A stretch of 9,642 nt of DNA from DSOS01 sp035286585 (GTDB lineage: Bacteria; Chloroflexota; Anaerolineae; Anaerolineales; UBA4823), in NCBI GenBank assembly GCA_035286585.1, contig DATEDC010000078.1, positions 1 through 9,642 of the forward strand, given 5' to 3'. The position numbers were made by a program, and so were the translations under genes. The notes below the pieces were generated by a model. The model was not told where the DNA came from and ran no database searches. It saw only the letters and a program-made list of their open reading frames with translations. Shown here in pieces: positions 1 to 5,504 of this stretch (the stretch's first letter is position 1; each line of letters starts with the position of its first letter).

Positions 1-90
1 AAAAAAAGACGAGCAGACTGGATTGCTCCTGATCTTCTCGCCTTTCCTTTGGGGTGGTTCAGATTATACTTGCACCCTGCCTAAGGTCAA

Positions 91-141
91 GGTGACATTT
101 TCCCTTACCAGTTAGGGTGTCATTTTCCCTGAACAATGACA
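91..141. mobile_element. Probable terminal end of an insertion sequence (IS21/IS481-like repeats)
   Basis: Two 20-base near-copies sharing the core TGNCATTTTCCCT lie at 91-110 and 116-135, 25 bases apart, with 17 of 20 bases the same. The second copy opens with TGTCATT (118-124) and is followed by its reverse complement AATGACA (135-141), which would make a terminus ending in TGACA at 141. Repeated terminal motifs of this kind, built on TGACATTTTC, are familiar from ends of IS21-type and similar elements. No transposase is visible; the rest of the element would lie left of the window. The 27 open codons at 1-81 (stop at 82-84) might be the tail of an element-encoded protein, but I do not recognise them. 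The family assignment is from memory and tentative. Confidence 0.5.
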
Positions 142-180
142 TAAGTCCGAGGTAAATTTTAAGAATCTGTCTGTTGGCGA

Positions 181-199
181 TATAATTCTTGAGAGGTGA
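181..199 (+). promoter_or_regulatory. -10 box and ribosome site before the HigA remnant
   Basis: A perfect TATAAT lies at 181-186 and a GAGAGGTGA ribosome-binding sequence at 191-199, just before the ATG at 203. The -10 box is too near the ATG (16 bases) for a normal leader unless the transcript is nearly leaderless, and the hexamer 17 bases upstream (TTTAAG, 158-163) is a poor -35. The ribosome site is credible; the promoter is weakly supported. Confidence 0.3.
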
Positions 200-202
200 T
201 CT

Positions 203-340
203 ATGGATGAGTCTCTACCCCCCATTCACCCGGGCGAAGTGCTTCGGGAGGATTTTATGAAGTTTCATAACGCCCGTGACTTGATTATTGAGCGAAGTGA
301 ACCCACAGCGTTTGGGAAGAAGCTTCTAGACGCAATCTGA
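203..340 (+). pseudogene. HigA-type antitoxin remnant (N-terminal fragment)
   Basis: A 45-codon frame with a fair ribosome site (GAGAGGTGA, 191-199) encodes PPIHPGEVLREDFM at residues 6-19, the hallmark N-terminus of HigA/VapI-type antitoxins, XRE-family helix-turn-helix proteins that neutralise a HigB RNase and repress their own operon. After about residue 20 the similarity stops: the expected helix-turn-helix and the dimer region that complete a roughly 95-residue HigA are missing, and the last 25 residues (ARDLIIERSEPTAFGKKLL and neighbours) do not look like the family. No HigB toxin frame is present upstream, where an insertion-sequence end sits about 60 bases away. I read it as a broken relic; a tiny expressed peptide is possible but could not bind DNA in the usual way. 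Confidence 0.7.
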
Positions 341-407
341 AGAGCAGGGCAGTTAAAGATTTACTTTCTTTTCAGCTCACCTGAAGTTTGTTCATCGAGT
401 TGCAGCA

Positions 408-1034
408 ATGCTTGAAATCGCAAGGAATATATTACTAGGGGTCTCATTAGCCGCACCGATTGGGCCATCAAGTGTTGCAATAATACAGAACGGTTTGCGG
501 CGAGGGTTCCCGCGCGCTTTCCTAACCGGCGTAGGCGTGACGATGGCAGACGCCACTTATCTAATTATTGTTTTTTTCGGTCTATCGAGCTTCATAAGCC
601 TCCCGGTTGTCAAATTTCTAATTTGGATACTAGGAGCATTTGTGCTTATGTACCTCGGAACTCAGAGCGTAAGAGAAGCCAAGCGCAAAATTGACTTTGA
701 CAAGATGCAAGTTTCAACTGCCAGAAATCCTGTATTGGTGGGATACTTCGTCAACATTTCTAATCCAATAGCCATTGTATGGTGGGTAGGCGTATTTGGT
801 TCATTGCTAGGCGCTTCAGAAGGCGGTGCCACACTCACAAACGCCCTATTAAGCAGTTCAACTATCCTGATTGGCATCCTGTTATGGCATTCCACGACGT
901 CAATATTGACGCACTGGGGAAAACGCTTGTTGAGCGAGACGACCGCGAAATATATCAATGTAATCGCCGGCAGTGTCTTGATTCTGTTTGGGATACGCTT
1001 TGCTTATAACGCCGTAATCATAATATTTACGTAA
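408..1034 (+). CDS. LysE/RhtB-family amino-acid exporter
   Basis: A 208-residue integral membrane protein of the usual LysE-family length (about 200-210). Members export amino acids or related small solutes across the cytoplasmic membrane by proton exchange; substrate cannot be told from sequence. Visible hallmarks are the N-terminal helix followed by APIGPSSVAIIQNGLRRG (residues 16-33), a variant of the family's PGP motif, ADATY at 47-51, and NPIAIVWW at 119-126 in the fourth helix. About six hydrophobic segments fall near 3-25, 37-59, 68-86, 108-132, 145-167 and 183-206, with the basic loop REAKRK at 89-94. No good ribosome site precedes the ATG. Base composition is clearly poorer in GC than the rest of the window (49 G or C among the 120 bases at 541-660), which with the adjacent insertion-sequence end and antitoxin relic suggests horizontal acquisition. 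It stands alone, with 129 bases to the next gene. Confidence 0.88.
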   Translation: MLEIARNILLGVSLAAPIGPSSVAIIQNGLRRGFPRAFLTGVGVTMADATYLIIVFFGLSSFISLPVVKFLIWILGAFVLMYLGTQSVREAKRKIDFDKMQVSTARNPVLVGYFVNISNPIAIVWWVGVFGSLLGASEGGATLTNALLSSSTILIGILLWHSTTSILTHWGKRLLSETTAKYINVIAGSVLILFGIRFAYNAVIIIFT

Positions 1035-1110
1035 AAATCTGTCTAGCGCCTCAACTTACCATTCACTTTCGCGGGTGGATGCTCATCGTTGCATTATCCG
1101 CATCAATTGA

Positions 1111-1140
1111 ACCGCTTTCTATAATCTAAATCTTAGCGGT
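1111..1140 (+). promoter_or_regulatory. Putative promoter with overlapping palindrome
   Basis: A perfect -10 hexamer TATAAT lies at 1120-1125, 38 bases before the phosphoribosyltransferase ATG. It is enclosed by an exact 6-base inverted repeat, ACCGCT (1111-1116) and AGCGGT (1135-1140), with an 18-base centre. A repressor site straddling the -10 box would look like this. The -35 match 17 bases upstream is weak (TCCGCA, 1097-1102). The rest of the 1035-1163 gap shows no terminator-like hairpin for the LysE gene. Confidence 0.4.
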
Positions 1141-1163
1141 GACCACCAGAATCGTTCCACACC

Positions 1164-1685
1164 ATGAAAAATTATCTTCAACTGATCGATACCCATACAT
1201 CAGGCCCGCGTTGCGATGTGACGCCCTTGTTTGCCAACCCCGAAGCCTTTGCCCAATTGATAACAGACTTGGCGAAGCCGTTCGCCTCAACAGCCCTTGA
1301 TTACGTAGCAGGCATAGATGCCCTGGGATTTGTCCTCGGCACCGCCATAGCCGTACGGCTCCATAAGGGCTTCATCACAATCCGCAAAGGGGGAATGTTG
1401 CCAGTTGCGGCGACCGCAGTAGAGCTTATCGATTACACTGCCCAAAAGAAAAGTCTGGAATTACGCCAGGGAATTCTCCAGGCAGGCAATAGAGTACTGA
1501 TTGTGGATGAATGGATCGAAACCGGCGCGCAGGCGCAGGCGGCGATAGAACTGATCGAGCAAGTCGGCGGGATAGTGACCGGGATAGCGACGATCAATAT
1601 CGACGACAATCCGCTGCCTAGGCGCTTACGGAAGAAGTACAGGTGTCATGCACTTTGGTATGATATGCAATCAGTGGACGAGTAA
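1164..1685 (+). CDS. APRT-like phosphoribosyltransferase
   Basis: A 173-residue type I phosphoribosyltransferase most like adenine phosphoribosyltransferase, which joins adenine to PRPP to give AMP in purine salvage in the cytoplasm. The PRPP-binding motif is VLIVDEWIETGAQ (111-123), with the two acidic residues D115-E116 and the TG turn. RKGGMLP at 74-80 matches the APRT segment RKPGKLP, AGIDALGFVLG at 49-59 matches the region before it, and DVTPLFANPEAF at 18-29 matches the APRT N-terminus (DxTPLL-DPEAF). The E-W-I-E-T-G sequence departs from the DDLLATGGT of true APRT, so this is probably a paralogue with uncertain base preference rather than the housekeeping apt gene. No ribosome site is evident before the ATG. 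It leads a run of four plus-strand genes; the next begins 53 bases on. Confidence 0.82.
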   Translation: MKNYLQLIDTHTSGPRCDVTPLFANPEAFAQLITDLAKPFASTALDYVAGIDALGFVLGTAIAVRLHKGFITIRKGGMLPVAATAVELIDYTAQKKSLELRQGILQAGNRVLIVDEWIETGAQAQAAIELIEQVGGIVTGIATINIDDNPLPRRLRKKYRCHALWYDMQSVDE

Positions 1686-1721
1686 TAGCAAATTCAGGGG
1701 AGGCCAATCGTCTTTTTGCTG

Positions 1722-1728
1722 AAGGAGG
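1722..1728 (+). promoter_or_regulatory. Strong ribosome-binding site for the SnoaL-like gene
   Basis: AAGGAGG lies 10 bases before the ATG at 1739, a near-ideal Shine-Dalgarno match that fixes this start. It is the strongest such site on the plus strand here; the flanking genes have weak ones, so the SnoaL-like protein may be the best-translated member of the group. Confidence 0.7.
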
Positions 1729-1738
1729 TTTTATCCCT

Positions 1739-2122
1739 ATGTGTCCAACCCGCCTGTCACGCATAGAATCAGCGACCCGCGTCGTCCTGGAGTTCAACGA
1801 GGCTTTCAACCGGCATGATGTCGCCGGCATGATGTCGCTGATGAGCGAGGATTGCGTCTTCGAAAACACCAATCCAGCCCCCGACGGCGTGGCCTACTCG
1901 GGGAAGGAGGCAGTAACCCAGTTTTGGCGAGAATTCTTCAACCAGTCGCCCCACGCCCATATTAAAATCGAGGAGATTTTTGGTTTGGGCAACCGCTGCG
2001 TTATGCGCTGGAGATACGAGTGGGTAGATGAGGCCGGAAAAAAAGGACATGTGCGTGGAGTGGATGTATTCCAGGTGAAGGACGGCCTCATCAGCGAAAA
2101 GCTGTCCTATGTCAAGGGATAG
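1739..2122 (+). CDS. SnoaL-like / NTF2-fold protein
   Basis: A 127-residue protein of the SnoaL-like branch of the NTF2 superfamily, small alpha+beta cone-shaped barrels that bind or convert small hydrophobic ligands (isomerases, cyclases, hydrolases) or have no known reaction. Typical features are the N-terminal helix with FNRHDVAGMMSLMSEDCVFE (residues 22-41), the GKEAVTQFWREFF helix (56-68), the strand MRWRYEW and the ending RGVDVFQVKDGLISEKL, closing with SYVKG, a common natural C-terminus, so the gene looks complete. Its job cannot be deduced. Start is set by AAGGAGG at 1722-1728. The codons for RHDVAGMMSL contain a perfect 14-base tandem repeat (1811-1838). The last 14 bases overlap the frame of the truncated reductase that follows, whose own beginning is missing. 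Confidence 0.8.
   Translation: MCPTRLSRIESATRVVLEFNEAFNRHDVAGMMSLMSEDCVFENTNPAPDGVAYSGKEAVTQFWREFFNQSPHAHIKIEEIFGLGNRCVMRWRYEWVDEAGKKGHVRGVDVFQVKDGLISEKLSYVKG
1811..1838 (+). repeat. Perfect 14-base tandem repeat inside the SnoaL-like gene
   Basis: The unit CGGCATGATGTCGC occurs at 1811-1824 and again, with no gap and no mismatch, at 1825-1838. Because 14 is not a multiple of three, the two copies are read in different frames (R-H-D-V-A then G-M-M-S), yet the protein keeps the expected family sequence and length here. Confidence 0.9.
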
Positions 2123-2459
2123 TGCGGAGCGAATGAACAGCCTGTCGAAAAACCTGGTGTCCGCGACCATGGATAAAGCCGCGTGGAATAATTCCACGAT
2201 CATCAAAGAGAATGTCGCTGAGCAGATCTCCGCGCTCACGCAGCAATCTGGCCAGGACATTTTGCTGTTCAGCAGCGGCACGCTGGTGCAAACACTGATG
2301 CAGCAGGATCTGGTCGATCGATATCATCTCTTGGTCTATCCTGTGATCCTCGGGAAAGGGAAGCGGCTCTTTCAAGATGGGAGCCAGGCAAACTTGAGAC
2401 TGATCGACACGAAGGTGTTCAGCTCCGGCGTGGCGGCTCTTATCTATCAGCCTGACTAA
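2109..2459 (+). pseudogene. DHFR/RibD C-terminal-domain reductase, N-terminally truncated
   Basis: The 116-residue frame matches only the second half of DHFR-like RibD_C proteins (normally about 180-200 residues; NADPH-dependent reductases of pteridine or pyrimidine type). Recognisable parts are ERMNSLSKNLVSATMDKAAW (residues 7-26), NNSTIIKENVAEQI (27-40), GQDILLFSSGTLVQTLMQQD (48-67), the LVYPVILGKGKRLF block (75-88) and FSSGVAALIYQP near the end. The N-terminal strand and substrate pocket (usually M-x-SLDGFIA onward, some 70-90 residues) are absent: similarity begins right at the SnoaL stop codon. ATG codons at 2109 and 2133 are both in frame; the second has GGAG only 3 bases upstream. A working enzyme is unlikely, so I call it a pseudogene, though the frame itself is intact and could be translated by coupling to the upstream gene. 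Confidence 0.72.
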
Positions 2460-2478
2460 AAAGATGAGAGAACAAGCA

Positions 2479-3528
2479 ATGAATAATGTGATCGACCTTC
2501 GCTCAGACACCGTCACGCGACCCTCGCCGGAGATGCGCGAGGCCATCGCAGCCGCACCCGTCGGGGATGATCAGTTCGGCGAGGATCCTACCATCAATCA
2601 TCTGCAAGATCGCATCGCTTCACTGTTGGGTAAAGAAGCCGCGCTCTGGCTCCCAACGGGCACGATGGCAAACCAAGTCGCCCTGCGGGTTCTCACTCGT
2701 CCTGGGGATGACGTCATCGTTAGCCAGGAAAGCCACGCTGTCTGGCACGAGACTGGCGCCTCCGCAGCGAATTCGGGCGTCCAATTCACCGCCATTGGAG
2801 CCAGGGGTGTGTTTACCCTCGAAGAGTTCCTCGAAGCCATCAAACCACGAGGCCATGTCGTCTATCCGCCCACAACCCTGGTGGAGATAGAGAACACCCA
2901 CAACCGAGCGGGTGGAGTCATCTTCCCGCAAGAAGAAGCCAGCAAAATCTGCGAGGCAGCCAAAGCCCATGGCATTGCCAGCTATCTCGACGGCGCGCGG
3001 CTCTGGAATGCCGCTGTCGCCGGTGGTCGTCCTGCCTCGGAGATTGCCGCCCCATTTGAACTGGTTTCTGTGGCCCTATCTAAGGGTCTCGGCGCGCCTG
3101 GGGGCTCACTGCTTGCTGGCACCGCGAATACCATCCAGCGCTGCATTCGATACCGTCGGATGCTCGGCGGGGCTATGCGTCAGGTTGGACTCTTCGCCGC
3201 AGCTGGCCTCTATGCGCTAGATCACAACATAAACAGACTGGCTGAAGACCACGCCAATGCAAGATGGATCGCCGAGAGGATCGCTACCAGCCCGCGCATC
3301 ATCGTCGACCTCGCTACCGTTCAAACCAATATCCTGGTGTTTCAGCTTTCGCCGGATGCCCCCGACGCGCCTACGGTCGTCGCCCATGCCCGAGAACGTG
3401 GTCTACTGGTGTTTGCATTTGGTCCACGCACTATTCGAGCGGTGACACACCTGGATGTGACGCGGGAAGAGTGCGAGCGTGCTGCCGCCCTTCTCCTGGA
3501 TATCGTGGACCGATGGGCTAACAATTAG
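2479..3528 (+). CDS. ltaE: Low-specificity L-threonine aldolase
   Basis: A PLP-dependent fold-type I enzyme that cleaves L-threonine and L-allo-threonine to glycine and acetaldehyde in the cytoplasm, supplying glycine or degrading threonine. From the ATG at 2479 it has 349 residues, near the family's usual 335-350. It opens with IDLRSDTVTRPSPEMREAI, followed by GDDQFGEDPTIN (29-40), the LPTGTMANQVAL segment (58-69), HAVWHETGA (86-94) with the PLP-stacking histidine region, YLDGARLWNA with D171 and R174, and VALSKGLGAPGGS carrying the Schiff-base lysine K202. All key residues are present. An in-frame ATG at 2464 would add five residues (MREQA); I prefer 2479 because the conserved N-terminus follows at once and GAGAG lies 8 bases upstream, while 2464 has no ribosome site. 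It is 19 bases after the truncated reductase and ends tail to tail with the carboxylase gene. Confidence 0.93.
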   Translation: MNNVIDLRSDTVTRPSPEMREAIAAAPVGDDQFGEDPTINHLQDRIASLLGKEAALWLPTGTMANQVALRVLTRPGDDVIVSQESHAVWHETGASAANSGVQFTAIGARGVFTLEEFLEAIKPRGHVVYPPTTLVEIENTHNRAGGVIFPQEEASKICEAAKAHGIASYLDGARLWNAAVAGGRPASEIAAPFELVSVALSKGLGAPGGSLLAGTANTIQRCIRYRRMLGGAMRQVGLFAAAGLYALDHNINRLAEDHANARWIAERIATSPRIIVDLATVQTNILVFQLSPDAPDAPTVVAHARERGLLVFAFGPRTIRAVTHLDVTREECERAAALLLDIVDRWANN

Positions 3529-5075
3529 AGCGGGATGCAGCCATGTTTCTTGGGCGGGTTGGTATCCCGCTTATTGGACAGGCTCTCCAGGGCGTTGATC
3601 AGGCGTGGGCGGGTCTCGCGCGGCTCGATCACATCGTCGATGTAGCCGCGCGAGGCGGCGATGTACGGATTGGCGAATTTCTCCCGGTACTCGGCGACCA
3701 GTTCGGCCCGGCGCCCGACTGGATCCTCAGCCTGGGCGAGCTCTTTGCGAAAGATGATATTCACCGCGCCATCGGGACCCATCACGGCGATCTCGGCGCT
3801 GGGCCAGGCAAGATTGATATCGCCTCGTATGTGCTTGCTGCTCATCACGTCGTAGGCGCCGCCGTACGCCTTGCGGGTGACCACAGTCAATTTCGGCACC
3901 GTGGCCTCGCAGAAGGCGTATAACAGCTTGGAGCCGGAGCGGATGATGCCGCCGTGTTCCTGGTCGGTCCCGGGGAGAAAACCTGGCACATCGACAAAGG
4001 TCAAAAGGGGGATGTTGAAGGCGTCGCAGAAGCGCACAAAGCGGGCGGCTTTCTCTGAGGAGTTGATATCCAGCACGCCAGCCAGCACGGCAGGCTGGTT
4101 GGCGACGATTCCGATGCTGTGACCTCCCAGGCGGGAAAAGCCGACAACGATGTTTTGGGCATACGCCTCGTGGATCTCGAAGAACTGCCCATCGTCCACG
4201 ATCAGGTGAATGACATCCTTGATGTCATACGGTTTGGTGGGGTCATCCGGGATGAGCGTATCCAGCGCCTCCTCCATGCGTAAAGGGTCATCCCCATTAG
4301 GGATGAAGGGGGGATCTTCCATATTATTCTGCGGCAGGTAGGTGAGCAGCTTGCGGACCAGGTAGAGAGCGTCTGCTTCGCTGTCGGCGGCCAGGTGGCA
4401 CACACCAGATAACTCGGAGTGCACGCTGGCGCCGCCCAAATCCTCAAATGAGACTTCTTCGTGGGTGACGGTCTTGACCACCTCTGGTCCGGTCACAAAC
4501 ATATAAGAAGAATTGCGCACCATGATAATGAAATCGGTCAAAGCCGGGGAGTACACCGCGCCCCCGGCGCAGGGCCCCATGATCACGCTGATCTGCGGGA
4601 TCACGCCGGAGGCCAGGGTGTTCCTCAGGAAAATGTCAGCGTAACCGCCCAACGAGACCACGCCTTCCTGGATGCGCGCGCCGCCCGAATCGTTCAAACC
4701 GATGATGGGGGCGCCGTTTTTCATCGCCATGTCCATAAGCTTGCAAATTTTCTCTGCGTGGGCTTCGCCCAGGCTACCGCCAAAGACGGTGAAATCCTGC
4801 GAGAATACGTAAACCAGGCGCCCGTCAATCGTGCCCCAGCCGGTCACGACGCTGTCGCCCAGGTATTTCTGCTGGTCGAGCCCGAAGTCGCTGGTGCGGT
4901 GCAGGACGAAGGCATCCAGCTCGCGAAACGAGCCTTTATCGAGCATCAGGTCGATTCTCTCCCTGGCAGTCAGCCGACCGCGCGCATGCTGGGCTTCGAT
5001 CCGCTCGGGCCCTCCACCCAGGCGGCCTTTCGCTTTCAGCTCGCGCAGTTGTATTATTTTCGGATTATCGGTCAT
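3525..5075 (-). CDS. Acyl-CoA carboxylase carboxyltransferase (beta) subunit, propionyl-CoA type
   Basis: A 516-residue biotin-dependent carboxyltransferase (two crotonase-fold halves) that moves the carboxyl group from biotin to an acyl-CoA, most likely propionyl-CoA to methylmalonyl-CoA. Length and ends are typical, including a C-terminus close to the family's PPKKHGNIPL (here KKHGCIPL). N-half motifs: LNDSGGARIQEGV (127-139) and GPCAGGAVYSPALTDF (167-182). C-half motifs: VPGFLPGTDQEHGGIIRSGS (363-382), RKAYGGAYDVMSSKH (401-415) and NLAWPSAEIAVMGPDGAV (421-438). D409 appears to be the position reported to decide acyl-chain choice (Asp in the PccB type). GGAG at 5082-5085 lies about 5-6 bases before the ATG. 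The gene overlaps the upstream membrane-protein gene by 11 bases. No biotin carboxylase or biotin carrier is in view, so those must be encoded elsewhere. Methylmalonyl-CoA decarboxylase alpha (MmdA) is the main alternative, as the families are close. Confidence 0.93.
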   Translation of the reverse strand: MTDNPKIIQLRELKAKGRLGGGPERIEAQHARGRLTARERIDLMLDKGSFRELDAFVLHRTSDFGLDQQKYLGDSVVTGWGTIDGRLVYVFSQDFTVFGGSLGEAHAEKICKLMDMAMKNGAPIIGLNDSGGARIQEGVVSLGGYADIFLRNTLASGVIPQISVIMGPCAGGAVYSPALTDFIIMVRNSSYMFVTGPEVVKTVTHEEVSFEDLGGASVHSELSGVCHLAADSEADALYLVRKLLTYLPQNNMEDPPFIPNGDDPLRMEEALDTLIPDDPTKPYDIKDVIHLIVDDGQFFEIHEAYAQNIVVGFSRLGGHSIGIVANQPAVLAGVLDINSSEKAARFVRFCDAFNIPLLTFVDVPGFLPGTDQEHGGIIRSGSKLLYAFCEATVPKLTVVTRKAYGGAYDVMSSKHIRGDINLAWPSAEIAVMGPDGAVNIIFRKELAQAEDPVGRRAELVAEYREKFANPYIAASRGYIDDVIEPRETRPRLINALESLSNKRDTNPPKKHGCIPL

Positions 5076-5502
5076 TCAAGTCTCCAAAGAAGAACATGGT
5101 TCTACGGCGAGATAGGATCCAGAAGGTGAGCAGGATAACCATCAGGTTCAGGATGATCGCGAAGGGCAGGTTTGCCTGGCTGCGTTCGGGAGCCACCAGG
5201 AAGCGGTCCACCCAATAGTAAGCGCTGTAGAGAAGTGTGGCGACCGCGGTGTAAAAATACGCCCAGGCATATCCAAACCACAGTCCTATGGTTAATAGAG
5301 TTCCAACCAGACCCCAGGCCAAGCCGCTGGCGGCCAGGTAAAGCCATGGGATGGGAAGTAAATCGACCAGGAAGTCGCGCTGGGCAATGGCTTGAAAGCC
5401 GCGCACCAGGTTGAGTGTCGTGATAATTAACACCGCAACGGCAAGCAGCGTTACGCTCCACGGGCGCTGATCCGGGGGGGCAGAGGAGTTTCGTTTTGGC
5501 AT
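5065..5502 (-). CDS. Small four-helix membrane protein, unknown function
   Basis: A 145-residue protein I do not recognise. The first 15 residues are polar (KRNSSAPPDQRP); four hydrophobic segments follow near 17-37, 52-72, 76-98 and 112-130, and the end is basic then polar (SRRRTMFFFGDLNDR). Aromatic and tryptophan residues cluster in helices 2-3 (LWFGYAWAYFYTA, 74-86). Its stop overlaps the carboxylase start by 11 bases and its ATG lies 2 bases after the dehydrogenase stop, so it is firmly embedded in the gene string; with no clear ribosome site of its own it is probably translated by reinitiation. Placement next to a carboxyltransferase recalls the membrane partners of sodium-pumping decarboxylases, but the size and number of helices do not fit the small gamma (OadG) subunit or the large beta subunit. 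Confidence 0.75.
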   Translation of the reverse strand: MPKRNSSAPPDQRPWSVTLLAVAVLIITTLNLVRGFQAIAQRDFLVDLLPIPWLYLAASGLAWGLVGTLLTIGLWFGYAWAYFYTAVATLLYSAYYWVDRFLVAPERSQANLPFAIILNLMVILLTFWILSRRRTMFFFGDLNDR

Positions 5503-5504
5503 CG

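Noticed and set aside
1..84. Open codons from the left edge to a stop at 82-84 as the C-terminus of a transposase
   Set aside because: Only 27 codons are visible and they match nothing I recognise; mentioned only in connection with the element end.
1687..1720. AGCAAA and TTTGCT pair between the phosphoribosyltransferase and SnoaL-like genes as a terminator
   Set aside because: The stem is only 6 base pairs, AT-rich, with a 22-base loop and no T-run after it; it is more likely chance.
1769..2281. A 170-codon open frame on the minus strand across the SnoaL-like and reductase genes
   Set aside because: It has no recognisable domain, and both plus-strand frames have clear family matches; it is a shadow.
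4461..5129. A 222-codon open frame on the plus strand
   Set aside because: It is antisense to the conserved N-terminal half of the carboxyltransferase and resembles no family.
5474..5480. Run of seven G near the start of the small membrane protein gene as a phase-variation switch
   Set aside because: Seven bases is common by chance at this GC content; the frame is intact and there is no sign of variation in a single sequence.
3525..5502. Sodium-pumping methylmalonyl-CoA decarboxylase complex (carboxyltransferase plus membrane subunit)
   Set aside because: The small membrane protein has four helices and 145 residues, unlike OadG-type or beta subunits, and no biotin carrier gene is present.
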